Made by a program: the position numbers and the translations under genes. Under the pieces are notes generated by a model, which made no database searches, was not told the DNA's origin, and saw only the letters and a program-made list of their open reading frames with translations. A stretch of DNA of 64,000 nt from Rhodobacteraceae bacterium UBA6796 (GTDB taxonomy: Bacteria; Pseudomonadota; Alphaproteobacteria; Rhodobacterales; Rhodobacteraceae), in NCBI GenBank assembly GCA_002452815.1, contig DKFM01000024.1, positions 74,439 through 138,438 on the forward strand, read 5' to 3'. Numbering within the stretch: position 1 is the stretch's first letter; each line of letters opens with the position of its first letter. This document shows, in pieces, positions 18,611 through 29,057 of the stretch.

Positions 18611-20158
18611 TCAGCCCCGTTTGCGGCGCAGCATCTTGCCCAGATCGCCGGTGCGATAGGCGCCCAAGGCGGCGCCAAGGCCGAAATAGGTCACGATCCC
18701 GGCGCCGCACAGCAGCGCCAGCGCGCCCCAGCGGGTGCCCCGCGCGATCAGCGCCTCGTGCAGCCCTTGCGCCGCGCCCCACAGCACCAGCCCCATCAGG
18801 GCCGAGGCCAGAACGATCCGCCACAACCGGCGCCAGAACCGTGCGTCGGGGCGGGCGGCATCGCCCATCTTGCGCGCGCCGAGCCACAGTTGCGCGACCA
18901 TCACCCAGCCCGAGACGGTCGTGGCCAGCGCCGCCGCCATGAAGCCCATCACCGGCATCATCCCCACGGCAAAGCCTGCGTTCACCAGCATCGACACCAG
19001 CGCGAAGTGGAACGGCCGCCGGGTATCCTCGCGCGCGTAGTACAGCGGCTGCAGCACCTTTTGCAGCACGAAGGCGGGCAGGCCCAGCCCATAGGCCGCC
19101 AGCGCCAGCGCGGTCGCCTGCGTATCCTGCGCAGTCCAGGCGCCGCGCCCGTAAAGGACCGAGACCAGCTCGGTCGCGATGACCACCAGTGCCACGGCGG
19201 CGGGCAGGGTCAGGAAGAGGGCAAACTCGGCCCCGCGCGAAAAGCTTTCGCGCCCGGCTGCATGGTCGCCCGCGCGCAGCTGGCGTGACAACGTCGGCAG
19301 CAGGACGGTGCCGATCGCGATGCCCACCACGCCAAGCGGCAGCTGATACAGACGGTCGGCATAGCTGAGCCATGCCACCGCGCCTTCGGTGAACGAGGCC
19401 ACCTGACGCCCGACCAGCAGGTTGACCTGCACCACGCCGCCTGCCAGCACGGCAGGCCCCGCAATCACCAGAAGGCGTTTCAGATCGGGGGTCATGTGCG
19501 GCCAGCCGGGACGCAGGCTGTAGCCCAGCTTGCGCGCGGAAAACCAGGTGAAGGCCAGTTGCGCGATGCCGGTCAGCGGCACGGTCCAGGCCAGTGTCAG
19601 CCCGTAATCCCAGCCCGCGATCCCCGCCAGCCAAAGCGCCACGATGAACATCAGGTTCATCAGAACGGGCACCAGGCTGGCCTCGGTGAACCGTCCGAAG
19701 GCGTTCAGAACGCCCGACAGCAACGCCACGAGCGAGATGAACAGGATATAGGAAAACGAGATCCGCCCGAACAGCACGGCCATGTCGAAGCGCGCATCGC
19801 CCACGAAGCCCGACGCCATCAGCCACACCAGCCCCGGCATCGCGATGGTGCCAATGACGGTGAAGGCGATCAGCACCGCGCTGAGCCCGGCAAAGGCATC
19901 CTGCGCGAATTTGCCCGCATCCTCGCCGGTTTCCAATTTCTTGGCGAAGATCGGCACGAAGGCCATGTTGAAGGCGCCCTCGGCAAAGAACCGGCGGAAC
20001 ATGTTGGGCAGCGAAAACGCCACCAGAAAGGCCTCGGCCACCGGGCCCGAGCCCAGATAGGCCGCGATCATCATGTCGCGCACGAAGCCCAGAAGGCGGC
20101 TTGCAAAGGTCCACAGGCCCACGGTCAGGAACCCCTTCACCAGACGAATGGGCTGCAT
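18611..20158 (-). CDS. murJ: lipid II flippase MurJ
   Basis: This 515-residue MOP-superfamily protein has about 14 transmembrane segments. The N-terminus (RLLGFVRDMMIAAYLGSGPVAEAF) and the SLPNMFRRFFAEGAFNMAFVPIF stretch are diagnostic for MurJ/MviN. MurJ flips lipid II across the inner membrane for peptidoglycan synthesis. Its ATG overlaps the glnD stop (TGATG), so it is translated from the glnD transcript, a gene order common in alphaproteobacteria. Confidence 0.95.
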   Translation of the reverse strand: MQPIRLVKGFLTVGLWTFASRLLGFVRDMMIAAYLGSGPVAEAFLVAFSLPNMFRRFFAEGAFNMAFVPIFAKKLETGEDAGKFAQDAFAGLSAVLIAFTVIGTIAMPGLVWLMASGFVGDARFDMAVLFGRISFSYILFISLVALLSGVLNAFGRFTEASLVPVLMNLMFIVALWLAGIAGWDYGLTLAWTVPLTGIAQLAFTWFSARKLGYSLRPGWPHMTPDLKRLLVIAGPAVLAGGVVQVNLLVGRQVASFTEGAVAWLSYADRLYQLPLGVVGIAIGTVLLPTLSRQLRAGDHAAGRESFSRGAEFALFLTLPAAVALVVIATELVSVLYGRGAWTAQDTQATALALAAYGLGLPAFVLQKVLQPLYYAREDTRRPFHFALVSMLVNAGFAVGMMPVMGFMAAALATTVSGWVMVAQLWLGARKMGDAARPDARFWRRLWRIVLASALMGLVLWGAAQGLHEALIARGTRWGALALLCGAGIVTYFGLGAALGAYRTGDLGKMLRRKRG

Positions 20159-22920
20159 CAGGTATTGGCCCTTTGCGCGCCCGAGGCGATGGCATCGCGC
20201 AGGCGTTTTTCCAGCGCTTCCTGTTTGCCCTTGGCGTGCAGCTTCAGCCCGAACATGTCCTTGACGTAGAAGGTATCGACCACCTGCGCGCCATAGGTCG
20301 CGATCACCGCGCTGGCGATGTAGATATTGGCAGAGGCCAGCGCGCGGGTCAGGTCATACAGCAGACCGGGGCGGTCGCGGGTGTCGACCTCGATCAGCGT
20401 GTAGATATCCGATCCTTCATTGTCGAAGGTGATATGGGTCGGGAACTTGAACTCGCGTTCACGCTTCTTGATCTTGTCGCGGTCTTTCAGCGCCTCGCGC
20501 GCCACGACCTCGCCTTTCAGGGTTTTCAGGATCATCTGGCGCAGCCGCTCCAGCCGGCCCGATTCATACGGGTGGCCCTCGGCGTCCTGCACCCAGAAGA
20601 CGGCGGTCGCATAGCCGTCCTTCGAGGTATAGGTGCGCGCATCGACCACGTTCGCGCCCACCAGCGCCAGCGCGCCCGCCAGCCGCGAGAAGATGCCCGG
20701 ATGGTCGGCCAGCGCGAAGGCCGCGCGGGTCGCGTCGTGATCGGGGTCGGGGTGCAGGTCGATGCGGATTTCGTCATCGCCCAGATCGCGCAGCATCTTG
20801 GCAAAGATCACATGGGTCTCGGTCGACAGGCCCTGCCAGTAAGGGTCGTAGTGGCGGGCGGCCTCGGTGCGCAGATCCTTGGTTTCCCACCCCGCCAGCG
20901 CCTCGCGCAGCGCGCGCTTGGCCTCGTCGGTGCGTTGTTCGCGGTTCAGCGCCTCCAGCCCGTGTTCCAGCGCGCGGGCGGTATCTGAATGCAGCCGCCG
21001 CAGCAGCGTGGCCTTCCAGTTGTTCCACACCCCGGGGCCCACGCCGCGGATGTCACACACCGTCAGCACCGTCAGCAGATCGAGCCGCTTCTTTGTCTTC
21101 ACCAGCTTGGCAAAGTCGCGGATCGTGCGCGGATCGGACAGATCGCGCTTTTGCGCCACGTCCGACATCAGCAGGTGATGCCGGATCAGCCATTCGACAG
21201 TTTCGCATTCCTCGGCATTCAGCCCCAGCCGCGGCGCCACCTTGCGCGCGATCTGGGCGCCCAGGATCGAATGATCTTCAGGGCGGCCCTTGCCGATGTC
21301 GTGCAGCAACAGCGCGACATACAGCACCCGGCGGTTCAGCCCTTCGTCCAGGATGTGCGAGCTGAGCGGCAGTTCCTCGACCAGTTCGTGCCGTTCGATC
21401 TGCGCCAGCGCCGAGACCACCTGAATCGTGTGCTCGTCCACGGTGTAGTGGTGATACATGTTGAACTGCATCATCGCTACGATCGGTTCGAATTCGGGGA
21501 TGAAGGCCGACAGCACTCCCAGCTCGTTCATCCGCCGCAGCGCCCGTTCGGGGTTGCCGTGCTTGAGCAGCAGATCCAGGAAGATCCGCCGCGCTTCGCG
21601 GCTTTCGCGCAGATTGTCGTCGAACTTGTCCAGATTGGCGGCAACCAGACGCATCGCATCGGGATGGATCAGCAACCCTGTGCGCAGGCCTTCCTCGAAG
21701 ATCCGCAGCAGGTTCACCGGATCGGCCAGAAACGCCTTGGCGTCCGACACGTTGATGCGGTTGTTGTCGTCGATATAGGGCGCGCGCAGCTTGCGCTTGC
21801 GGCGGAAGATGCGCTGCAACATCGGCGCGTGCTTGACGTGCTGGGCCTCCAGCGCGGTCAGGAAGATGCGGGTGACCTCGCCCACACGGGTGGCGTGGCG
21901 GAAATAGTCCTGCATGAAGACCTCGACCGCGCGGCGCCCGGCAGTGTCGGTATAGCCCATCCGCCGGGCGACCTCGACCTGCATGTCGAAGGTCAGCTGA
22001 TCGGCGGCGCGCCCGGCGATCAGATGCAGATGGCAGCGCACTGCCCAGAGGAAATCTTCGGCGTCGCGGAAATGCTGGTATTCCTCGGCGGTGAAGACGC
22101 CCAGCGGCACCAGTTCGGCCGCCCGGTTCACCTGATGCAGGTATTTCGCGATCCAGTAGAGCGTCTGCAGATCGCGCAACCCGCCCTTGCCCTCTTTGAC
22201 GTTGGGTTCCAGCACATAGCGCTGCCCGCCCTGGCGTTTGTGCCGCTCGGCGCGTTCGGCCAGCTTGGCCTCGATGAACTCCGGCGCGGTGTTGCGGAAC
22301 AGATCGCTGTGCAGCCGTTCGGTCAGATCATGTGCCAGGGCTGCGTTGCCGTCGATGAAGCGATGCTCCAGCAGGGCAGTGCGGATCGTGTAATCCTCGC
22401 GTCCCAGCCGGATGCAATCTTCGATGCTGCGCGAGCTGTGGCCGACCTTCAGCTTCAGATCCCACAGCATGTAGAGCATCGACTGGATGACGTTCTCGGC
22501 GCGTGGGGTCAGTTGCGCGGGCGTCAGGAACAGCAGGTCGACATCCGAGGATGGCGCCATCTCGGCCCGGCCATATCCGCCCACGGCCAGCACCGCCATC
22601 CGCTCGGCGTCACTGGGGCGGGGCAAGGGGTGCAGCCGTTCGGTCGCGACCTGAAACACCGATTGCACGATGCCGTCGGTCATCAGCGAATAATGCGCAA
22701 CGGTTTCGCGTGCGACGCGGGGATGGGCGGAAAAGGCGGCCTCGATCCAGGGCGTGGCGGCATCGCGCGCCTGGGCCAGAAAGCGCACGGTTTCCGTGCG
22801 GATCTCACGCTCGTCGCTCAGCGTGGCCAGCGTGCTGGAAAGCGCAGCCTTCAGCGCGGGCGGGTCCAGAAGCAGGGGCGCCCCGGACAGATCCGGGGCG
22901 AAGGGGGTCGTATCTGTCAC
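20158..22920 (-). CDS. glnD: [protein-PII] uridylyltransferase/uridylyl-removing enzyme
   Basis: This 920-residue nitrogen sensor adds UMP to PII when glutamine is low and removes it when glutamine is high. Domains in order: nucleotidyltransferase (GGYGRAEMAPSSDVDLLFL, ~residues 114-132), GlnD-type helical region, HD phosphohydrolase (LLLHDIGKGRPEDHS) and two C-terminal ACT domains (FALADHPGIFSRLAGALALV and DTRDRPGLLYDLTRALASA) that sense glutamine. It is the first gene of a glnD-murJ pair. Length and domains are complete. Confidence 0.96.
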   Translation of the reverse strand: MTDTTPFAPDLSGAPLLLDPPALKAALSSTLATLSDEREIRTETVRFLAQARDAATPWIEAAFSAHPRVARETVAHYSLMTDGIVQSVFQVATERLHPLPRPSDAERMAVLAVGGYGRAEMAPSSDVDLLFLTPAQLTPRAENVIQSMLYMLWDLKLKVGHSSRSIEDCIRLGREDYTIRTALLEHRFIDGNAALAHDLTERLHSDLFRNTAPEFIEAKLAERAERHKRQGGQRYVLEPNVKEGKGGLRDLQTLYWIAKYLHQVNRAAELVPLGVFTAEEYQHFRDAEDFLWAVRCHLHLIAGRAADQLTFDMQVEVARRMGYTDTAGRRAVEVFMQDYFRHATRVGEVTRIFLTALEAQHVKHAPMLQRIFRRKRKLRAPYIDDNNRINVSDAKAFLADPVNLLRIFEEGLRTGLLIHPDAMRLVAANLDKFDDNLRESREARRIFLDLLLKHGNPERALRRMNELGVLSAFIPEFEPIVAMMQFNMYHHYTVDEHTIQVVSALAQIERHELVEELPLSSHILDEGLNRRVLYVALLLHDIGKGRPEDHSILGAQIARKVAPRLGLNAEECETVEWLIRHHLLMSDVAQKRDLSDPRTIRDFAKLVKTKKRLDLLTVLTVCDIRGVGPGVWNNWKATLLRRLHSDTARALEHGLEALNREQRTDEAKRALREALAGWETKDLRTEAARHYDPYWQGLSTETHVIFAKMLRDLGDDEIRIDLHPDPDHDATRAAFALADHPGIFSRLAGALALVGANVVDARTYTSKDGYATAVFWVQDAEGHPYESGRLERLRQMILKTLKGEVVAREALKDRDKIKKREREFKFPTHITFDNEGSDIYTLIEVDTRDRPGLLYDLTRALASANIYIASAVIATYGAQVVDTFYVKDMFGLKLHAKGKQEALEKRLRDAIASGAQRANT

Positions 22921-22967
22921 TTGCTCGCCATGTCCCGTTTGGGTCTGCAGGGTGGGGGCGCGCCGGG

Positions 22968-24149
22968 TCAGAACCCGGCGCCACCAAAGGATCTGGGCGC
23001 GGGGTCGATGACCACGGCCTGCCCGTTTCGGACCTCGGCCACGGCCAGGCCGCGCTCGTTGCTGCCATCGGGGCGCAGCCGGAAGATGCCGTTGACGCCG
23101 ACAAAACCCGAGCCCTGCGTCAGGCCCGCACGGGTCAGCGCATTGGGGTTGCCCGATTTGACCAGCGCGCCGATCGCGGCGATCCCGTCATAGGCCAGCC
23201 CGGCGATCGGATGCGGCATCTCGCCATAGGCGGCTTGATAGCGGCTCTGGAACTGTTGGTTCATGACCGGATCGGGCATCGCGAACCAGCCGCCCTGCAC
23301 CCCCGGCAGCGACAGGGTGGCGGGCGGAATATCCCAGCGGGTCAGGCCGATGAACTTGGCCATATCCGGGGACACGCCCTGTTCGGGCAACAGTTGCGCC
23401 AGCAGCGGCAGTGCGCCCGCCGTGTCGGCAGTCATGAACAGCGCGTCGATATCGCCCGCCTTCACGCGGCTGGCAATCGCGGGAACGGCGCTGGCCACCC
23501 CCTGCTGCGAGAACGGATAGGCGGCCTTGCCGGCCACCACCGCACCGCTGCGTGCAACTGCGGATTCGATCGCCCGCGCGCCGATTTCGCCCGCAGTGGT
23601 CTGCTCATGCACGACCATGATCCGACGCTTGCCCTGCCGCGCGGCATAGCTGACCAGCCGGTTGGCGGTATTGGGGAAGGTCGGCCCCAGCACGAAGACG
23701 TTACCGCCTGCGATGTCGGTGTTGTTCGAGAACGACAGAACGTTCACGTTGCGGCTGGCAACGGCGAGGCCCGCGGCATTCGCGGCCTCGGCGAACACCG
23801 GCCCCAGAATCACCTTGGCGCCGTCGTCGACCGCCTTGGATGCGACCTGGGCCGCCTGCGCAGGGGTGCCGCCGGTGTTGTAGACGCGCAGATCGACCTT
23901 CACCCCCTGCAGATCCGAAATCGCCAGTTCTGCCGCCTGCCGCAGGGATTTCGCCAGCATTTCATCGCCGGAATTGGCCGATCCGCCCGGCACAAGCAGC
24001 GCCACCGGCACCGGGGCAGAGGTGTCGATCCGCTGGCCGGTATTGCCGCCCACCGTTGCCATCGGCTCGCAGGCGGCCAGCCAAAAGGCCGACAGCAGCA
24101 CGCCGATTCGAAGCAACGGGTTGCGGGGGGAGCGTAAAGTGGCAAACAT
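22968..24149 (-). CDS. LpoA-like penicillin-binding-protein activator lipoprotein
   Basis: This 393-residue protein has a signal peptide with lipobox (LLSAFWLAAC, Cys27) and a periplasmic type-1 binding-protein fold: VPVALLVPGGSANSG, then AKVILGPVFAEAA, then DALFMTADTAGALPLLAQLL. This is the C-terminal-domain fold of LpoA, which activates PBP1A from the outer membrane. The N-terminal TPR-like domain of E. coli LpoA is absent. The order (this gene, rsmI divergent, yraN next) matches the lpoA-yraL-yraN region of E. coli. An amino-acid ABC binding protein is the alternative. Confidence 0.88.
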   Translation of the reverse strand: MFATLRSPRNPLLRIGVLLSAFWLAACEPMATVGGNTGQRIDTSAPVPVALLVPGGSANSGDEMLAKSLRQAAELAISDLQGVKVDLRVYNTGGTPAQAAQVASKAVDDGAKVILGPVFAEAANAAGLAVASRNVNVLSFSNNTDIAGGNVFVLGPTFPNTANRLVSYAARQGKRRIMVVHEQTTAGEIGARAIESAVARSGAVVAGKAAYPFSQQGVASAVPAIASRVKAGDIDALFMTADTAGALPLLAQLLPEQGVSPDMAKFIGLTRWDIPPATLSLPGVQGGWFAMPDPVMNQQFQSRYQAAYGEMPHPIAGLAYDGIAAIGALVKSGNPNALTRAGLTQGSGFVGVNGIFRLRPDGSNERGLAVAEVRNGQAVVIDPAPRSFGGAGF

Positions 24150-24250
24150 AACAGCGTCCTCTGTTCTGGGAGCAGGGGTGTAAAGACGGGCGAACCCTAG
24201 GCGTTTCCCGGTGCGAAGTAAACTTTGCTGGATGCGGGAAAGGTATCAGG

Positions 24251-25156
24251 ATGGAACAAGGCGAAGCGTTGGGCGGAACTGCGCCGAATCCCGGCGGACG
24301 GCGGGTGGGCAAGCCGCTGGAGGCGGGGCTCTATTTTCTGGCAACCCCGATCGGGGCGGCGCGCGATATCACCTTGCGGGCGCTTGATATTCTGGGGGCG
24401 GCGGATGTGATCGCCGCGGAAGATACGCGCACCCTGCGCCACCTTATGGAGATCCACGGCGTGGCGCTGGGGCACCGGCCGCTGATCGCCTATCACGATC
24501 ACAATGGCGAGGTCGCGCGGCCCAAGCTGCTGCGCGCCCTCGCCGAAGGCAAATCGGTGGCCTATGCCTCCGAAGCGGGCACGCCGCTGGTTGCGGATCC
24601 GGGCTATCAGCTGGGGCGCGCGGCAATTGCGGCCGGATATCCCGTCTTTGCGGCGCCGGGCCCGTCTGCGGTGCTGGCCGCACTGACGGTCTCGGGGTTG
24701 CCTTCGGACAGGTTCCTGTTTGCAGGCTTCCCGCCCAATACGGCCAGCGCCCGCCGCAAATGGCTGCGCGAGGTCGCACAGGTGCCCGCGACCCTGATAT
24801 TCTATGAATCCCCCAAGCGCGTTAGCGAAATGTTAGCAGATTGCGTGACAGAGTTCGGAGAGGAGCGGCTGGCGGTTGTCTGCCGCGAACTGACCAAACG
24901 CTTCGAAGAGGTGCGCCGCGGAACATTGCGCGATCTGGCCGCTGAATTTTCCGGCCAGTCGGTGAAGGGCGAAATTGTCGTGCTCGTCGACCGGGCGCGG
25001 GGTCGGCAATTCGGCCCCGAAGATGTGGATGCGGCGTTGCGTGATCGTTTGGGGCGGATGAGTGTGAAGGATGCGGCGGCCGAGGTGGCCGAAGCGTTGG
25101 GTCTGCCCCGGCGCGAGGTCTATCAGGCGGCTCTGGCGCTGGAGAAAGACAAATGA
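24251..25156 (+). CDS. rsmI: 16S rRNA 2'-O-ribose methyltransferase RsmI (C1402)
   Basis: This 301-residue tetrapyrrole-methylase-fold enzyme methylates the 2'-OH of C1402 in 16S rRNA using SAM. Signatures are LYFLATPIGAARDITLRALDIL, DVIAAEDTRTLRHLM, the SAM loop YASEAGTPLVADPGYQL, and GPSAVLAALTVSGLP. It is divergent from the LpoA-like gene and overlaps the yraN-type gene by 4 bp (ATGA), so both are co-translated. Confidence 0.95.
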   Translation: MEQGEALGGTAPNPGGRRVGKPLEAGLYFLATPIGAARDITLRALDILGAADVIAAEDTRTLRHLMEIHGVALGHRPLIAYHDHNGEVARPKLLRALAEGKSVAYASEAGTPLVADPGYQLGRAAIAAGYPVFAAPGPSAVLAALTVSGLPSDRFLFAGFPPNTASARRKWLREVAQVPATLIFYESPKRVSEMLADCVTEFGEERLAVVCRELTKRFEEVRRGTLRDLAAEFSGQSVKGEIVVLVDRARGRQFGPEDVDAALRDRLGRMSVKDAAAEVAEALGLPRREVYQAALALEKDK

Positions 25157-25512
25157 GCGGTGCGGTTTCCTATTATGCGGGGTTGGCGGCCGAAGATCAG
25201 GTCGCAGCCCATTATCAACGGTCTGGTCGCCGTATCGCGGCGCATCGCTGGCGCGGGCGTTACGGTGGCGAGATTGATCTGATCGCCCGTGAAGGGGATC
25301 AGGTCGTTTTCATCGAAGTGAAGCGTGCCAGAACCCATGCCTGGGCTGCCGAACGGCTGTCCCGGCGTCAGATGCGGCGGATCTGCATTTCCGTCGAGGA
25401 ATTCATGGCGTCTGATCCTGAATTCGCCAATCTGGACGTGCGTTTCGATCTTGCACTGGTCGATGCGACCGGGCGCATCGAAATTGTAGAGAACGCCTAT
25501 CACGGCGACTGA
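25153..25512 (+). CDS. YraN/UPF0102 family protein, predicted endonuclease-like
   Basis: This 119-residue protein has the Holliday-junction-resolvase-like (restriction endonuclease) fold of UPF0102: an AAEDQVAAHYQRSGRRIAAHRWR helix, then RYGGEIDLIAREGDQVVFIEVKRA, giving the D-(E/V)xK catalytic-like pattern with Asp and EVK. Its cellular role is not settled. It is ATGA-coupled to rsmI, as in many proteobacteria. No signal peptide or membrane segment. Confidence 0.87.
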   Translation: MSGAVSYYAGLAAEDQVAAHYQRSGRRIAAHRWRGRYGGEIDLIAREGDQVVFIEVKRARTHAWAAERLSRRQMRRICISVEEFMASDPEFANLDVRFDLALVDATGRIEIVENAYHGD

Positions 25513-25641
25513 TCGCGGCAGTTCGAGGCCCCTGGTCAGGTTTGTGCGCCTGTGCAGGGGGGCTGTGCGGGATGCGCAAAGGTCCAGATTGCATCGCGGG
25601 GCTGGGCGGGGCATCAAGAGGGCAACGAAAGGGGGCGCTCA

Positions 25642-26589
25642 ATGGCCTTGAAAGTTGCGATCCAGATGGACCCGATTGGTGCGGTGAATATCGACGCCGA
25701 CAGCACCTTCCGCCTTGCCGAGGAGGCGCAGGCGCGGGGGCATACGCTTTTCTACTACACGCCCGATAAGCTGATCTATCGCGAAGGTCACGTTTTGGCA
25801 CGCGGTTGGCCTTTGACGGTGCGGCGTGAGCGCGGCAATCATTTCACGCTGGGTGCCGAGGCCGAAGTCGATCTGGCCGATTACGATGTGGTCTGGCTGC
25901 GTCAGGATCCGCCTTTCGACATGGGCTATATCACCACGACGCATATTCTGGATCGTATCCATCCGGCGACTTTGGTGGTCAACGATCCGTTCTGGGTGCG
26001 CAACTCGCCCGAGAAATTGCTGGTGTTGAACTTCCCCGACCTGACGCCGCCCACGCTGATCGCGCGCGATCTGCCGACGATCCGGGCCTTCAAGGAGGCG
26101 CATGGCGACATCATCCTGAAGCCGCTTTACGGTAATGGCGGGGCGGGGGTGTTCCGGCTCGACCCGAACGACCGCAACCTCTCGTCGCTGCACGAACTGT
26201 TTACCGGCATCAACCGCGAGCCGCTGATCGCACAGAAATATGTGCCGGCTGTGGTCAAGGGCGACAAGCGGATCATCCTTGTGAATGGCGAGCCGGTGGG
26301 GGCGATCAACCGGGTGCCCGCGGCGGGCGAGACGCGCTCGAACATGCATGTCGGCGGACGGCCTGAAAAGGTTGGCCTGACGGCGCGCGACCACGAGATT
26401 TGCGCCGCCATCGGCCCTGTTCTGCGCGAGAAGGGCCAGATTTTCGTCGGTATCGACGTGATCGGGGACTGGCTGACCGAGATCAATGTCACCTCGCCCA
26501 CCGGCATTCAGGAGCTGGAGCGTTTCGACGGGGTGAACATCGCCGAAAAGATCTGGCAGGTGATCGAGGCCAAACGGGCGGCACGATGA
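25642..26589 (+). CDS. gshB: glutathione synthetase
   Basis: This 315-residue ATP-grasp enzyme joins gamma-glutamylcysteine and glycine. Visible motifs are [15 protein letters not shown] at the N-terminus, [14 protein letters not shown], the ATP-grasp loop [11 protein letters not shown], and the metal-binding [13 protein letters not shown]. The ATG at 25642 gives the family's standard length; codons upstream are non-homologous. Its stop overlaps the esterase start (ATGA). Glutathione made here would serve the two GSTs, GFA-like and persulfide-dioxygenase-like proteins in this window. Confidence 0.96.
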   Translation: MALKVAIQMDPIGAVNIDADSTFRLAEEAQARGHTLFYYTPDKLIYREGHVLARGWPLTVRRERGNHFTLGAEAEVDLADYDVVWLRQDPPFDMGYITTTHILDRIHPATLVVNDPFWVRNSPEKLLVLNFPDLTPPTLIARDLPTIRAFKEAHGDIILKPLYGNGGAGVFRLDPNDRNLSSLHELFTGINREPLIAQKYVPAVVKGDKRIILVNGEPVGAINRVPAAGETRSNMHVGGRPEKVGLTARDHEICAAIGPVLREKGQIFVGIDVIGDWLTEINVTSPTGIQELERFDGVNIAEKIWQVIEAKRAAR

Positions 26590-27512
26590 GCCTGCGGCTG
26601 CGCGGGCTGAACTTGGCGTTGCGCTTGTTCGCCAAGCCACGCCTGACCAGGTTGCGCGCGCTGGATGTCGTCCGCCGGGATGTCGAGCGGGTCGGGGGCG
26701 GGATTCTGCGCCGCCCACCGTTTTTGTGCGCCTTGCAATTGGATCTGGGCGCGGGGCTGGCTGCGCTGTCGGTGCGCGCAGGGCAGGTTAAACGGCCTGG
26801 CGCTGTCGGGCTTTATCTGCATGGTGGGGCCTATATTGCGGGGTCGCCGCGGGCCTATCTGCCGTTGCTGGGCCGCTTGGCCGGTCTGGCGCGGGTCGAG
26901 ATCGTGGCGCCAGACTATCGGCTTGCGCCCGAGCATCCCTTCCCCGCCGCGTTGCAGGACGCGGAGGCGGCATGGAATGCGCTGTTGGCGCGCGGCTATG
27001 CGCCCGAAAATATCGTGCTGATCGGTGACAGTGCGGGGGGCGGGCTGGCGCTGGCGTTGCTTGCGCGGCTTTGTGCGCGGGCCACGCCGCCTGCCGGTCT
27101 GGTGGCCTTCAGCCCCTGGACCGATCTGACCGGGGCGGGCGCGTCGATTTGGGAAAACCGCAACAGCGATTCGATGCTGGTCGCTGCCCGTCTACCGGAA
27201 ACCGCGCAGATGTATCTGCAGGGCGCCGCGGCGGATGATCCCGGGGCCTCGCCGCTGTTTGCCCGGTTTCCCGACTGTCCGCCGGTGCTGATCCAGCTGT
27301 CCGACAGCGAAATCCTGCGCGACGACGGGTTGAGGATGGCGGATCGGCTGCGCGCATTCGGGGCGCGGGTCACCGTTCAGACCTGGGTCGGCGCGCCGCA
27401 TGTCTGGCACATGTTCGACGGCTATGTCCCCGAGGCGCGCGCCGCGCTGCAAGATGCGGCGCGGGCGATGCGGGCAATGCTCAGGCTGTCGTCAGCGTCA
27501 GGCGATAGCTGA
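26586..27512 (+). CDS. alpha/beta hydrolase, hormone-sensitive-lipase type
   Basis: This 308-residue esterase has the HSL oxyanion motif [13 protein letters not shown] (~residues 77-89), nucleophile elbow [11 protein letters not shown], and an Asp/His pair in [10 protein letters not shown] and APHVWHMF. Such enzymes hydrolyse short acyl esters. No signal peptide is evident. It overlaps gshB by 4 bp and runs 32 bp into the convergent comM gene at its 3' end, so both last codon stretches are constrained on two strands. Physiological substrate is unknown. Confidence 0.88.
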   Translation: MSLRLRGLNLALRLFAKPRLTRLRALDVVRRDVERVGGGILRRPPFLCALQLDLGAGLAALSVRAGQVKRPGAVGLYLHGGAYIAGSPRAYLPLLGRLAGLARVEIVAPDYRLAPEHPFPAALQDAEAAWNALLARGYAPENIVLIGDSAGGGLALALLARLCARATPPAGLVAFSPWTDLTGAGASIWENRNSDSMLVAARLPETAQMYLQGAAADDPGASPLFARFPDCPPVLIQLSDSEILRDDGLRMADRLRAFGARVTVQTWVGAPHVWHMFDGYVPEARAALQDAARAMRAMLRLSSASGDS

Positions 27513-28992
27513 CGGCTTCGGCCAGATGCGGGCTGCGCACCCTGTCCGACCCGTCCAGATCGGCAATCGTGCGCGCGGTGCGCAACACCCGGTGATAGCC
27601 GCGCGCGGTCAGCCCGATGCGCTCGGCCACGCGGGCCAGAAGGGCGCGGCCTTCGGCATCTGGGCTGGCGATCTCTTCGAGCAGCGCGCCCTCTGCCTCG
27701 GCATTGACGCGCACGGCGGGATGATCGGCAAAACGTGCGCTTTGCCGGGCGCGGGCCTCGGCCACCCGGGCTGCGACGGTGGCGGAACTGTCGCCACGGC
27801 TGGGCAGGTCAAGATCGGCATAGGCCACGGGTGGCACCTCGATGCGCAGATCGAAGCGGTCCATCAGCGGACCCGAGATCCGGCCCAGATAATCGCTGCC
27901 GCAATTGGGCACCTTGGCGCAGGCCCGCGCCGGATCGCCCAGATAGCCGCAGCGGCAGGGATTGGCCGCCGCGATCAGCAAAAACCGGCAGGGATAGCGC
28001 ACATGCGCATTGGCGCGCGCCACCACCACCTCGCCCGTTTCGATCGGTTGGCGCAGGGTTTCCAGCACGGCACGCGGGAATTCCGGGAACTCGTCCATGA
28101 ACAGCACACCGTTATGCGCCAGGCTCACCTCGCCCGGGCGGGCACTGCGTCCGCCGCCGATCATCGCCGCCATCGAGGCGGTATGATGGGGTTCGCGAAA
28201 CGGGCGGGTTCGGGAAATTCCGCCCTCGGACAGCAACCCCGACAGCGAATGGATCATCGAGGTTTCCAGCGCCTCGACGGGTGACAGCGGCGGCAGGATG
28301 CCGGGCAGGCGGGCGGCCAGCATGGATTTGCCCGATCCGGGCGCGCCGACCATCATCAGGTGGTGACGCCCGGCCGCGGCGATTTCCAGGGCGCGCTTGG
28401 CCCGTTCCTGGCCCTTCACGTCGCGCAGGTCGCGGGCCTGCGGGGCCGAGGCGACCTCACCCGGGGTGGCCTGCGGCAGGGGCGCTTGCGCGGTGATGTG
28501 GCGCAGCGCCTCGTTCAGCGTGGCGGGGGCGAAGACCGGGGTCGCGCCGACCCAGGCTGCCTCGGCGCCGCAGCCGCGCGGACAGATCAGCGCGCGGTTG
28601 TCTTCGGCGGCGGCCATTGCGGCGGGCAGGGCGCCCGCGACCGGGGTCAGCCGTCCATCCAGCGCCAGTTCGCCAATCGCCACCAGCGATTCGATCTCTT
28701 CGGGCGGCAGAATTCCGATCGCCGCCAGCAGTGCCAGCGCGATCGGCAGGTCGAAGTGCGAACCCTCTTTCGGCAGGTCGGCAGGCGACAGGTTGACGGT
28801 GATCTTCTTCATCGGCAGCGCGATGGCCAGCGCGCCAAGTGCCGCGCGGACGCGCTCGCGCGCTTCGCTGACCGCCTTGTCGGGCAGCCCCACGATGGAG
28901 AACGACGGCATGCCCTGCGCCAAGGCGCATTGCACCTCGACCAGGCGCGCCTCGACCCCTTCGAAAGCCACTGTGTAGGTTTTTGCCACCAT
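27481..28992 (-). CDS. comM: YifB/ComM family AAA ATPase (Mg-chelatase-like)
   Basis: This 503-residue protein has an N-terminal Lon-like S5 fold domain (residues ~1-165), Walker A VGAPGSGKSML (~214-224), Walker B VLFMDEFPEF and a C-terminal Mg-chelatase domain with the zinc-type motif ANPCRCGYLGDPARAC. ComM is a hexameric helicase that widens branch migration during natural transformation in gammaproteobacteria. Its 3' end overlaps the convergent esterase gene by 32 bp. Confidence 0.94.
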   Translation of the reverse strand: MVAKTYTVAFEGVEARLVEVQCALAQGMPSFSIVGLPDKAVSEARERVRAALGALAIALPMKKITVNLSPADLPKEGSHFDLPIALALLAAIGILPPEEIESLVAIGELALDGRLTPVAGALPAAMAAAEDNRALICPRGCGAEAAWVGATPVFAPATLNEALRHITAQAPLPQATPGEVASAPQARDLRDVKGQERAKRALEIAAAGRHHLMMVGAPGSGKSMLAARLPGILPPLSPVEALETSMIHSLSGLLSEGGISRTRPFREPHHTASMAAMIGGGRSARPGEVSLAHNGVLFMDEFPEFPRAVLETLRQPIETGEVVVARANAHVRYPCRFLLIAAANPCRCGYLGDPARACAKVPNCGSDYLGRISGPLMDRFDLRIEVPPVAYADLDLPSRGDSSATVAARVAEARARQSARFADHPAVRVNAEAEGALLEEIASPDAEGRALLARVAERIGLTARGYHRVLRTARTIADLDGSDRVRSPHLAEAVSYRLTLTTA

Positions 28993-29057
28993 CGCCGCCC
29001 CACCGCTATGGTTAACGGCTAGCGGGCAGGCGTTTAAGAATCGTTAACGCGGCCTGT

